Below are positions 41,301 to 53,586 of a stretch of DNA of 64,000 nt, in pieces. The notes under the pieces are model-generated. The model did no database searches. It was not told where the DNA came from and saw only the letters and a program-made list of their open reading frames with translations. Location: NCBI GenBank assembly GCA_022414725.1, contig CM039462.1, positions 33,347,828 to 33,411,827 on the forward strand. Reading direction: 5' to 3'. The translations under genes and the position numbers were made by a program. Source of the DNA: Microglena sp. YARC. Taxonomy: Eukaryota > Chlorophyta > Chlorophyceae > Chlamydomonadales > Chlamydomonadaceae. Within the stretch, counting starts at the first letter, position 1, and the number at the start of each line of letters is the position of its first letter.

Positions 41301-44300
41301 ATGTATATGTATATATATACATAAAATATAAATATAATATTTACATAAACAAGGTAAGCCCCAACTCACCATGCCGTGACGAGCCCACAGGCAGTGGCGG
41401 CAAGTGTGATGAATCCATGGGGCCCACATCTCTTTCCCTGAGTGAGCGCACTTGCTGCATGGAACGCTTGCCCTGTGTGGCAGCCCCAAGGGGTCCTGAA
41501 TTGGGGCTCATGTGGTACGGACTACCGCCGCGGTTTCTGTGGCCTGGAGAGCCATAGGGCCTTTGGGCCATTCCTGGTGAAGGTTGGTGGGTGGTGGTGG
41601 GTGGTGGGGGGGGTTGGCGGGTTTGGTGGGTTTGGTGGGGGTGGGGGGTGGTCACTAAAGAGACATAGCCTATGGCCTGGAGAGACATAGGGCCGTTGGG
41701 CTAGTCCTGGTGGGGGTTGGTGGGTGGTGGTAGTGGGTGGCGGTGGGTGGAGTGGTGGTCACTATATAGACGTGGCCTGGAATGCCTGCCCTGTGAGGCA
41801 GCCCCAAGGGGGCCTGGATCGGGGCTCATGCGATACGGACTACCGCCGCAGTTTCTGTGACCTGGAGAGCCGTAGGGCCATTGGGCCCGTCCTGGTGGGG
41901 GTAGGTGGGGGTGGTGGGTGGTGAGGGTTGGTGGCTGGTGGTGGTTGGTGGTGGGTGGAGTGGTGGTGGTCACTATAAAGCCGTGGCCTGTAACGCCTGC
42001 CCTGTAAGGCAGCTCCAAGGGGGCCTGAGTTGGGGCTCATGCGGTATGGGCTACCACCGCGGTTTCTGTGGCCTGGAGAGCCGTAGGGCCGTTGATCCAT
42101 TCCTGGTGGGTGGTGGGGTTGGTTGGTGGTGGTTGGTGGTCACTACAGAGTCGCAGCCTATGTCCTGGAACCGTGGCCTGGAGAGCCGTAGGGCTGTGGA
42201 GACATTCCTGGTGGTGTTGGTGGTGTTGGTGGTGGGTGGTGGGTGGGTCGGTGCGGGTTGGTGGGGTTGGTGGGGTAGCAGCAGTAGACATGTAGGGGTG
42301 GCAAAAAGGGGTAGGCAGTTATGGCAACAAGAAACACAATGTCAAATCATCTGCGTAGCACAAACTCTGGCCAACGTCGTTGACGAATTTTTGGTGCTCA
42401 GTTCACAAGTGCTTGTTTTTTAACTGCCCTGGCTGTGTTGAAGGTTGGGCAAGTCTATTTAACCTGGTTGGCATGGTGACTACTGCTAGTTCCGGCTTAC
42501 GCAGTGCTGTCCTTAACCACACGTCCTGAGAGTGGCTCATTACTCGGATGTAACAATTTCAATTTCAATATCCTAGTTGGCTACACTTAACTGTAAAAAT
42601 ACATATGTATACCTTTTGTGTGTTTGATACATGCATTTTAGTAGGCAGAACAATACATGGTGAGCAGTGAAATGTGAGCCTAACGCATATGGGTGATTCC
42701 TGGAGTGCTCCCGTTGATAAGACCTAGGTGTTCCTAGTCGTCTGCTGCCCATGGTGTACTGGCTCACGCAGCAGACGACAGTCTCATCAACACTACACCA
42801 TGGGTCTCCAGGATTAAAGTAGGTAAGCAAGGCAAGGCATACATAAACATACATGCATTAAGATACCTACCTACCTACCTACACATACATACATACATAC
42901 ATGAAGATACCTACCTACCTACCTACCTACCTACACACATACATACATGAAGATACCTACCTACCTACCGACACACAAACATACATACCTGGAGATCCTG
43001 AGGGCCGTTGAAGGTTCATACTGGGCGAGCCCTGCCGTGACCCTGGTCCATGGGGTGGGTATGGAGGGTTGGGTGGGTTGGGTGGGTTGGGTGGGAGGGG
43101 AGGGAGGGGGGGGGGGGGGGAGGGCCCATCTACAAAGAAAAGCAAAACACACATACTTTCACATCTCTTCATTCCTTTACCCTCGTGGGGGGAGATTGAA
43201 CCATCAGTCTGTTGCACTTACCATGGTGGGATTCAGTTAATTGAAACCTTTTCGTTTTAGACCTTTCTACCACGGTTAGGCAAGTCCCTTTAGCCTATTT
43301 GGACTACCCTTGGACTGTAACATATACATACATACATACATACATACATACATACATACATACATACGTACATACATACATACATACATACGTACGTACG
43401 TACGTACATGCATGCATACATACGTATGTACGTACGTACGTACATACATACATACATACATACATACATACATACATACATACATACATGCATGCATTTA
43501 GATGATCAAACATCAGGAATACAAAAACAAAAGAAAAAGGTAACACAAACAGACAGATGCAAATGCAAATGCATAGGCCTATGCAAAGATGCAACATAAG
43601 AGGTGCTCGAGTGAGACTAGACTAGCAATGGCATATCCATCCATCCATCTATCCGCCCACCTACCCATCCATCCATCCATCCACCCATCCATCCACCCAT
43701 CTGTACATACCATGGTGGGTGGGCATCCACCCCCACCCCCACCCCCTGCATCCCTCCCCCTCTATTCCCCCCCACCCCTATCCCCCTCAACCCCCCTCAC
43801 CCCTATCCCCTTCAACCCTCACATACCATGGTGGTTAGGCCCTCCCCTCCTCTTCCCCCCACCCTCCTCCCCCTCATCCTCAACCAACCTCATCACCCTT
43901 TCCACCCTCACATACCATGGTGGTTAGGCCCTCCCCCCTTATCCCCCCCCCCCCCCCCCCCCCCCGCCCCTCACCACCCCTTCCAGACTCACATACCAGG
44001 GTGGGGAGAGATTGCACGGGATGTGCGCAGAGGTGAACCAGGAAAAGGGAACAAAAAAATAAAGGATGCAAATGCTAATGCAAATGCATAGGCCTATGCA
44101 AAGATGCAACCCAAGAGGTGCTTGAGTGAGGCTTGACTAGCAATAGCATATTCACCCATCCATCCATTTATCCCTCCACCAACCCACCCACCCATCCATC
44201 CATACCATGGTGGGTGGCCCTCCCCCCCTATCCCCCCCCCCCCCCCCCCCTCCACCCTCACATACCAGGGTGGGAGAGATAGCACGGGTTGTGCACAGAG

Positions 44301-47300
44301 GTGAACCATGGCGTGAGGAGCGTCAAATCCATCCGAACGTCCATCCGCACAGACCATGGTGGGTGCCCCCCCCCCCCCCCCCCCCCTCCCCCCCCTCTCC
44401 CCCCTATTTCCTACGCCTATTACCTATCCACCCATCCATCCCTCCATCTACCCACACATACATACCATGGTGGGGAGAGATAGCACGGGTTGAGCGAAGA
44501 GGTGAACCTTGACGTGAGGATCGTAAGGGGGAGGCAGCTCGGGAGCTATACCCAGTAGCCGCAGAATCTCTGTTACCCAGGGAGCCTAGCTCGCTGGGGC
44601 GACGATTGAGGGGGAAGCTGCCACGCGAGAAGATGCTGCTGTTGCTGTGAGAGAACAGCCCTTCCAGGGGCGAGCCGGGAGGTGAGCCTGCGTGGGGGTA
44701 CATGCATGCATGCATGCATGTATGTATGTTAGTACGTATAGTGAGGGGAGCTGCATGCGGCATAATCTCTGTTATCCAGGGAGCCTAGCTTGCTGGGGCG
44801 ATTGTTTAGGGGGAAGCTGCCACGAGAGAAGATGCTGCTGTTGCTGTGAGAGAAGAGGCCCTCCAGGGGTCAGCCGGGGGGTGATGCTGCACGGGGGTGC
44901 ATGCATGCATGTATGTTAGTATGTATAGTGAGGGGAGCTGTATGCGGCAGTGTCTCTGTTATCCAGGGAGTCTAGCTTGCTGGGGCGCAAATTGAGGGGA
45001 AGATGGTATGCGGGAAGATGCTCCGGTTGCTGCGAGAAACCAGCCATCCCAGGGGCAAGCCTGCTTGGGGGTGCATGCATGCATGTATGTATGTTAGTAT
45101 ATATGGTGAGGGGAGCTGTACCCAGTAGCCACAGAATCCAGATTAGCCAGGGAGCCTAGCTTGCTGGGGCGTCGATTTGGGGGGAAGCTGCCACGCGAGA
45201 AGACGCTGCTGTTGCTGTGAGAGAACAGTGGGGGGGAGCTAGTGCCCACAAAGCCAGTAGCCACAAGCCAGGTCTCCTCGGGTTTAGGGCTTAGGGTTTA
45301 GGAGATCTGGCTTGAGGGGGTACTGGCTTTGTGGGTACTAGCATCCCCCCTCCTGAGAGAACAGGCTACCAAGGGGTGAGCCGGGGGGTGAGCCTTCGCG
45401 GGGGTACATGCACAGAAACAGCAGAGATACAGCTTGGTCGGATTGACAGAAACAGCAGTGTCCTAGCTGTGTATTATTGACAGAAATAGCAGTGTTACAC
45501 AGGGTACTACTTCTTGCCAAATTAGTCAGCGCTTAAAGCGCAGCAGCGTCAAATTGGTCAGCGCTGTTTAGTGCATCAAGCGCAAAAACTTTGATGCCCC
45601 CTTCGGTCGCTCTTGACGTAGCAGGTCGTTGTCAACGGCGATGGTAGCTTGTCCAGTTGAGGTAGAAGACCGCTCCGTACGACGGGTTCCCTTAACACCA
45701 CGCCCCACCAGGCGTTACGATTACTACGCTTGAGCTAGTCTGGTTTTTTTAACACCGAACTGATAGCCCACAGGTCATAATATAACAGAAACAAATTGAC
45801 CACTCTTCAGGCGTGCTGTCAACTCATTCAACACAGCGACAAATTGGTCAGCGCTGTTTAGTGCATAAAGCGCAACAGCGTCAAATTGGTCAGCGCTGTT
45901 TAGTGCATAAAGCGCAAAAACTGCGCGCTGCGCCCACAGGGGGTTGAAAGAACTGCATGAAACGCGCAGAGGGGCTCAAAAAGGCGCTTAGTAGTACCCT
46001 GGTGTTACAGCAGGTCCTACTTGACAGAAATAAAGAATCACAGGACCACTGACCTGCTGGGGAGTATATGTACCCTGCGGAGAGTGCTTGTGCGGGGGAT
46101 GAGGTGAAGCGAGGGGGGGCGTACATGAACTGGGGTGGGGGCGTGGTCTTATAGGCCCTTATTGATGGAAACAGCAGTGCTACAGCACGGTATTATTGGC
46201 AGAACACAGAAACACAGAAGTACTGACCTGCAGGGGAGTAGATGTACCCTGCGGAGAGTGCTTGCGCAGGGGAAGATGTGAAGCGAGGGGGGGCGTACAT
46301 GAACTGGGGGGGCGTGGTATCACGGGAGCTTGAGGCAAAGGGGCTGCTATTGCGGGAGTCGGGGCGCTGCTGAGAGGGCAACTGAGTGCGGGAAGGGGGT
46401 CCTTGGTGAAGAAGGACCAGGTGGTTCTGTAAGGGAGGGGGGAGGGGGTGGGTGGGGGTGGGGTGAAGTGGGGGGGCCCTGTTTGTGTGCATGTGTGTGG
46501 GGGGTGGGGGGGGGGTGGGGGGCTGTGTGTGTGTGAGTGTGTGTGTGTGGGGGTGTGGGGGTGGGGGGTGGGGGGGTGGGTGGGTGTGTGGGGGTGGGTG
46601 TGGGAGGGGGGGGGGGGGCTTCAGGCTCGAGGAGGATAGGGTTGGAGAAGAGCCGGCGGCAAAGGGGCTGCTAGAGCGGGAGTCTGGGCGCTGCTTAGAG
46701 GGCTACTGAGTGCGGCAAGAAGGTCCTTTGTGAACGAGGACCAAGTGGACATACATACATACATAAATACTCAGTCAAAAAATCCCTTTCTCCTGTTTAT
46801 TGTTCTCTCCACCCACCCCCACTCCGCACCCCCATCAGTACAATACACTAATCTCTATCAAATACCTACCTCTCCCCTCCCTCCCCCACCCCACCCCCCC
46901 GCTTCCACCTCTCCTACCTCAACCATCACCACCCTCACCCACCTGTACTAACCCACCCACCCATACCAACCCACCCACCTATACTAACCCACCCACCCAT
47001 ACCAACCTACCCACCCACCTGTTCTAACCCACCCACCCATACCAACCCACCCCCCTGTACTAACCGACCCACCCATACCAACCCACCCACCCACCTATAC
47101 TAACCCACCCACCCATACCAACCCACCCACCCACCTGTTCCAACCCACCCACCCATACCCACTTGACGTGCCAGGTCGAGACAGTGCCTCATTTATTGCC
47201 GCCCAGTGGTGCCCTTCTAACTCCCCTGCCCCAGCAGCACAAGCACAATCAGCAGCAAGGGATGGCCATCCGCTTAACCTTGTTGATCACACGCAAGGGA

Positions 47301-50300
47301 ATCAGCCGACTACCTACCTCCTACCTACCCCCCCCTTCCTCTCCTACCTCAGCCATCACCACCTCAGACGTGCCAGGTCGAGACAGTGCCTCATTTATTG
47401 CCGCCCAGCGGTGCCCTTCCAACTCTCCTACTCCAGCATGGCCTGCCCCAGCGGCACGATCAGCCGCCGGGATCGCCATCTTTTTAACGTTCTTGATCGC
47501 ATGGAGGGGTATCAGCCGACTGCCAGCCTGGATGATGGGATCGTATGTAAGGCAGAGCAGGAGGCAGGCCCTGTTCCTTGCCTCCACGGCTGAGCAGAAG
47601 GTGATCTGAAGGGCGAAGTCATCGGGCTCTGCTGCGTCGTGAGTGAGGGGGAGGCCGTGCACTTGCGGGAGCACTTGGTGATTCGCATTCTGTGGTGGGT
47701 GGGTGGTGGATGGGTGAGTGGTGGGTGGGTGGGTGGTGAGTAATGGGAGGTGTATGGGTGGTGGAAGGGTGAGTGGTGGTGAGTGGGTGTGTGGGTGGTG
47801 TGTGTGTGGTGAGTGGGTGGTGAGTGTGGTGAGTGGTGAGTGGTGGGTGTGGTGGGTGTGTGTGGTGAGTGTGGTGGTGAGTGGTGTGAGTGGTGTGTGT
47901 GTGTGGTGTGTGGGTGGTTGAGTGTGTGGTGAGTGGGTGGTGGGTGGTGTGAGTGGTGAGTGGGTGGTGAGTGTGTGGTGAGTGTGTGGTGTGTGGGTGT
48001 GGGTGGTGGGTGGTGAGTGTGGGTGTGAGTGGGTGGTGGTGTGGTGAGGTGTGTGTGGTGAGTGTGTGTGTGGTGGTGTGGTGTGGTGTGTGGGTGGTGA
48101 GTGGTGGTGGTGTGTTGTGGTGGTGAGTGTGGTGGTGAGTGGGGTGGTGGTGAGTGTGTGGTGGTGAGTGTGTGGTGGGTGTGTGGGGTGGTGTGTGGGT
48201 GGTGAGTGGGTGGTGAGTGGGTGGTGTGGTGAGTGGGTGGTGAGTGTGGTGGTGTGGGTGGTGGTGTGTGTGGTGAGTGTGGTGAGTGGTGTGGTGGGTG
48301 GTGAGTGGGTGGTGAGTGGGTGGTGGTGAGTGGGTGGTGAGTGGGTGGTGGTGGGTGGGTGAAGTGGTGGTGTGTGGTGTGGTGAGTGGGTGGTGAGTGG
48401 GTGGTGTGTGGGGTGGTGAGTGGGTGGTGAGTGGTGGTGAGTGTGTGGGTGGTGAGTGGGTGGTGAGTGGGTGGTGGTGTGTGTGGTGAGTGGTGTGTGT
48501 GAGTGGTGTGAGTGGTGGGTGGTGAGTGGGTGGTGAGTGGGTGGTGGTGGTGGTTGTGTGGGTGGTGAGTGGGTGGTGAGTGGGTGGTGAGTGTGGGGTG
48601 GTGAGTGGGTGGTGAGTGGGTGGAGTGGTGTGGTGGTGGTGGTGGGTGGTGTGGGGTGGTGAGTGGGTGGTGAGTGGGTGTGTGGGTGGTGGTGGGTGGT
48701 GCAGTGGGTGGTGGTTGGTGGTGAGTGTGGTGGGGTGTGTGGGTGGTGAGTGGGTGTGTGGTTGAGTGGTGTGGTGGTGGTGTGGTAGTGGGTGGTGTGA
48801 GTGGGTGGTGAGTGGTGTGTGGTGAGTGGGTGGTGAGTGGGTGGTGAGTGGGTGGTTGTGGTGAGTGGGTGGTGAAGTGGGTGGTGAGTGGGTGGTGAGT
48901 GGGTGGTGAGTGGGTGGTGAGTGGGTGGTGAGTGGAGTGGGTGGTGGTGGTGTGGTGTGGTGGGTGGTGAGTGGGTGGTGGGTGGTGGTGGTGGTGGTGG
49001 TGGTGATGGTGAGTGGGTGTGTGTGGGTGGTGAGTGGGTGTGGTTTGTGGTGGGTAGTGAGTGGGTGGTGAGTGGGTGTGTGGGTGGTGTGTGTGGGTGG
49101 TGAGTGGTGGTGAGTGGGTGGTGGTGGGTGGTGGGTGTGGATGGCGAGTGGTGGATGGGTGAGAGGTGGATGGGTGAGTGAGTGGGGAAGTGGGTGGGGG
49201 TGATGAAGTAGGTAGGTAGGCTGGTAGGTAGGCATGACTGTAAACACACACGAACAAAAGATCCAAAAAGCAGGAAGTAGGAAGCACAGGACCCGCTTTT
49301 CAGTGCTCCTAGAATCTTTGAGTTTGGCCCAGTCGCAGTCTCGGGGAGCTGCCTAGAAGCTGCTGCTGGTAGCCTAAAAGAAAACCTTGTCTTCAGCCCA
49401 TCCAAGACTAAGAAATCTGGGTCTGGACCAGTGGCAGCCCCGGGAAGCTGCCTAGAAGCTGCTGCTGGTAGCCGAAAAGAAAACCTTGTCTTCAGCCTAT
49501 CCAAGACTAAGAAATGTGGGTCTGGCCCAGTGGCAGCCCCGGGAAGCTGCCTAGAAGCTGCTGCTGGTAGCCAAAAAGAAAAATCCTTCTCCAACCTATC
49601 CATGACTTAGAAATCTGGGTCTGGCTCGGTGGCAGTCTCGGGAAGCCGCCTAGAAGCTGCTGCTGGTAGCCAAATAGAAAACCCTTGTCCCCAACCTATC
49701 CAAGACTAATAAATCATCGACTAGGTACATAGAATTAAATGATCACTGAAGCACATCAGGGCCCCCGTTGGTCAAACCGTTGTTTGGGGTTCAGTTCTTC
49801 AATGCTTTTTATTTGTAAGCCCTTCCTATCACGGTTGGGCTAGTCTCTTAAGCCTATTTGGACTGTAACAAACACATCCAGGGCCACAACCACCTACCCA
49901 CCCAACCACCTACTCACCCAGCCACCTACCCACCCAACGAACCACCTTCCCACTTACCCACCCAACCACCTACTCACCCAGCCACCTACCCACCCAACGA
50001 ACCACCTTCCCACTTACCCACCCAACCACCTACTCACCCAGACACCTACCCAACCACCGAACCACCTTCCCACTTACCCACCCAACCGCCTACCCACCCA
50101 ACCCATTATGCACATAGCACTCATGCCCCACCTGCCACACGGCCCCATGAGTAGGCAGCTGTAACACTGTAACACTGTAACAATTAACTGTCAAAAACAA
50201 AACCACCCACCCAACCAAGCAGCACTCATGCCCCACCTGCCACACGGCCCCATGAGTGAGCAGCTGTAACACTGTAACACTGTAACAATTAACTGACCCC

Positions 50301-53300
50301 AAAAAAATCCACCCACCCACCCACCCAACCAACCAAGCAGCACTCATGCCCCACCTGCCACACGGTCCCATGAGTGAGCAGCTGTAACAATGTAACAATT
50401 AAATGACTTACAAAGAATCACCCACCCACCCAACCAACCAACCAAGCAGCACTCATGCCCCACCTGCCACACGGCCCCATGAGTGAGCAGCTGTAACACT
50501 GTAACAATTAAATGACTGACAAAGAATCACCCACCCACCCAACCAACCAACCAACCAAGCAGCACTCATGCCCCACCTGCCACACGGTCCCATGAGTGAG
50601 CAGCTGTAACAATGTAACAATTAAATGACTTACAAAGAATCACCCACCCACCCACCCAAACCAACCAAGCAGCACTCATGCCCCACCTGCCACACGGTCC
50701 CATGAGTGAGCAGCTGTAACAATGTAACAATTAAATGGCTTACAAAGAATCACCCACCCACCCAACCAACCAACCAAGCAGCACTCATGCCCCACCTGCC
50801 ACACGGTCCCATGAGTGAGCAGCTGTAACAATGTAACAATTAAATGACTTACAAAGAATCCCCCGCCCACCCACCCACCCAACCAAGCAGCACTCATGCC
50901 CCACCTGCCACACGGTCCCATGGGTGAGCAGCTGTAACACTGTAACACTGTAACAATTAAGTTTCTTACAAAGAAACCAACAAACCACCAACAAACTAAG
51001 CAGCACTCGAGCACATTGTCCTATTCAACAATCCCTAACCTGTAACAATTAACTTAATTACAAAGAAACCAACAAACCAACCATGCACCCACCCAACCAA
51101 GCAGCACTCATGCCCCACCTGCCACACGGTCCCATAAGTGAGCAGAGGTAACACTGTAACACTGTAACAATTAAGTTTCTTACAAAGAAACCAACAAACC
51201 ACCAACAAACTAAGCAGCACTCAAGCACTTTGTCCAATTCAACAATCCCTATACTGTAACAATTAACTTAATTACAAAGAAACCAACAAACCAACCATGC
51301 ACCCACCCAATCAAGCAGCACTCAAGCACTTTGGCCTATTCAACAACTCCTAGACTGTAATAATTAACCACCCACCCACCCACCCACCCAACCAACCAAC
51401 CAAGCAGCACTCATGCCCCACCTGCCACACGGTCCCATGAGTGAGCAGCTGTAACACGCATCCACCCACCCACCCAAGTGGCACTGCCGCACAGTCACAT
51501 GAGTGAGCAGCTGTAACACTGTAACGATTGACTGACTAAAAAAGAAACCACCCACCCAACCAACCATGCCCCACCTTCCACACCGTCCCATGGGTGAGCA
51601 GCTCCACGGCGTGCTGAGCCCCACCCACCTGCCCACCCAACCACCCAACCAATCATGCACGAAGCAGCCATGCCCTACCTTCCACACGGTCCCATGGGTG
51701 AGCAGCTCCACGGCGTGCTGAGCCCCAACCACCCACCTGCCCACCCAACCACCCAACCAATCATGCACGAAGCAGCCATGCCCTACCTTCCACACGGTCC
51801 CATGGGTGAGCAGCTCCACGGCGTGCTGAGCCCCAATCACCCACCTGCCCACCCAACCACCCAACCAATCATGCACGAAGCAGCCATGCCCTACCTTCCA
51901 CACGGTCCCATGGGTGAGCAGCTCCACGGCGTGCTGAGCCCCAGCCACCCACCTGCCCACCCAACCACCCAACCAATCATGCACGAAGCAGCCATGCCCT
52001 ACCTTCCACACGGTCCCATGGGTGAGCAGCTCCACGGCGTGCTGAGCCCCAACCACCCACCTGCCCACCCAACCACCCAACCAATCATGCACGAAGCAGC
52101 CATGCCCTACATTCCACACGGTCCCATGGGTGAGCAGCTCCACGGCGTGCTGAGCCCCAACCACCCACCTGCCCACCCAACCACCCAACCAATCATGCAC
52201 GAAGTAGCCATGCCCTACCTTCCACACGGTCCCATGGGTGAGCAGCTCCACGGCGTGCTGAGCCCCAACCACCCACCTGCCCACCCAACCACCCAACCAA
52301 TCATGCACGAAGCAGCCATGCCCTACCTTCCACACGGTCCCATGGGTGAGCAGCTCCACAGCGTGTTGAGCCCCAAATAGCTTCACATTGCCGTATGTGC
52401 TCTTCACCTCAGAAGCTGATATGACAGGCACGTTGGCGTGCGTCCACTCAGGGAGACCCATGCGGGGTTCGTTAGCTTCGGCCGTGACGAACACGTAGCC
52501 TTGGGGGTCGAAGCCAAACTTGACCTTATGCTCGCGGAAGATGTTCATGGGCCGCACCGCACGAGCTTTGATGTTCTGTGGACGGTGGGGTGGTAAAGGT
52601 AGGTGGTGGGTTGGTAGTGGTGGTGGGGAGGTGGGGAGTGGGGGAAAGCTGGGAGTGGTAGTGGTGGGGTGGTAGTGGCGGGGTGGTGGTGGTGGGGTGG
52701 TAGTGGTGGTGGTAGTGGTGGGGTGGTAGTGGTGGGGTGGTAGTGATGGGGTGGTAGTGGTGGTAGTGAAGGTTTTTTTGTTTGTTCTTATGCGTCATTG
52801 GTACTCACTCACCTCAACACTAGCAACATCCAGAGCCAGCTCCCCCCCAAGTTACAAGTTGATCAGAGACTTTCCAACTAAGGGTGGTAGTGGTGGGGTG
52901 GTAGCGGTGGGGTGGTAGTCATGGGGTGGTCGTGCTGGTGGTTTAGGGGGGGGTGCGTTGTAATGTGTCACTGGTACTCACTCACCTCAACACTAGCAAC
53001 ATCTAGAGCCAGCTCCCCCCCAAGCAACAAGTTGCTCAGAGACTTTCCAACCGCGTGGCACTGCTCTAACATCTTCATCCGTTGTTTGAAGAGGTCTGCA
53101 ACAAGGCATGAGGTACAGTGTGGTGGTGGTGAGGTGATGGTGGTGGTGGTGGGTTTGTGGTGGTGGTGGCGGTGGTGGTTGGTCGAGTTGGGTTGTGGTA
53201 ATGGTGGGGTGGTGGTTGGTTGAGTTTGGATTCATTGAAGGCCTTCGATCAATGGGTGCAGAGCTCATGGCACTGCTCTAATATCTTCATCTGCTGTTTG

Positions 53301-53555
53301 AAGAGGTCGGCAACAAGGCATGAGGTACAGTGTGCTAGTGGTACCCCTCCCCCCCCCCTACAACCACTACGCCAAGCTCTCTTAATCACCCGCACTGCTC
53401 TCAGCTGTGCTACCTGCCCCTTGAAGTCAATTCGCCCTCAAAGGCATTTAGCCTCCACATGCCATGCCCCCCCCCCCCCCCCCCCCTCCCACACACACAC
53501 AACCCAAAGGCCTCCCACCCCTCCACACAACTTAAAACCCATACAACCAGACCCC

Positions 53556-53586
<31 letters not shown>

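Noticed and set aside
47321..49603. Minus-strand frame of 760 codons, and two more of over 500 in other frames
   Set aside because: Made of His/Thr/Pro/Ser from a GTGGTGAGTGGG array. Open in all three frames of one strand because the repeat has no stops. Only 47,348-47,689 is coding.
51364..52557. 397-codon frame with eight repeats of a 33-residue unit, looking like a repeat protein
   Set aside because: The repeated part contains the exon 7 donor and intron sequence. Only 52,575-52,327 fits the gene model with correct phase.
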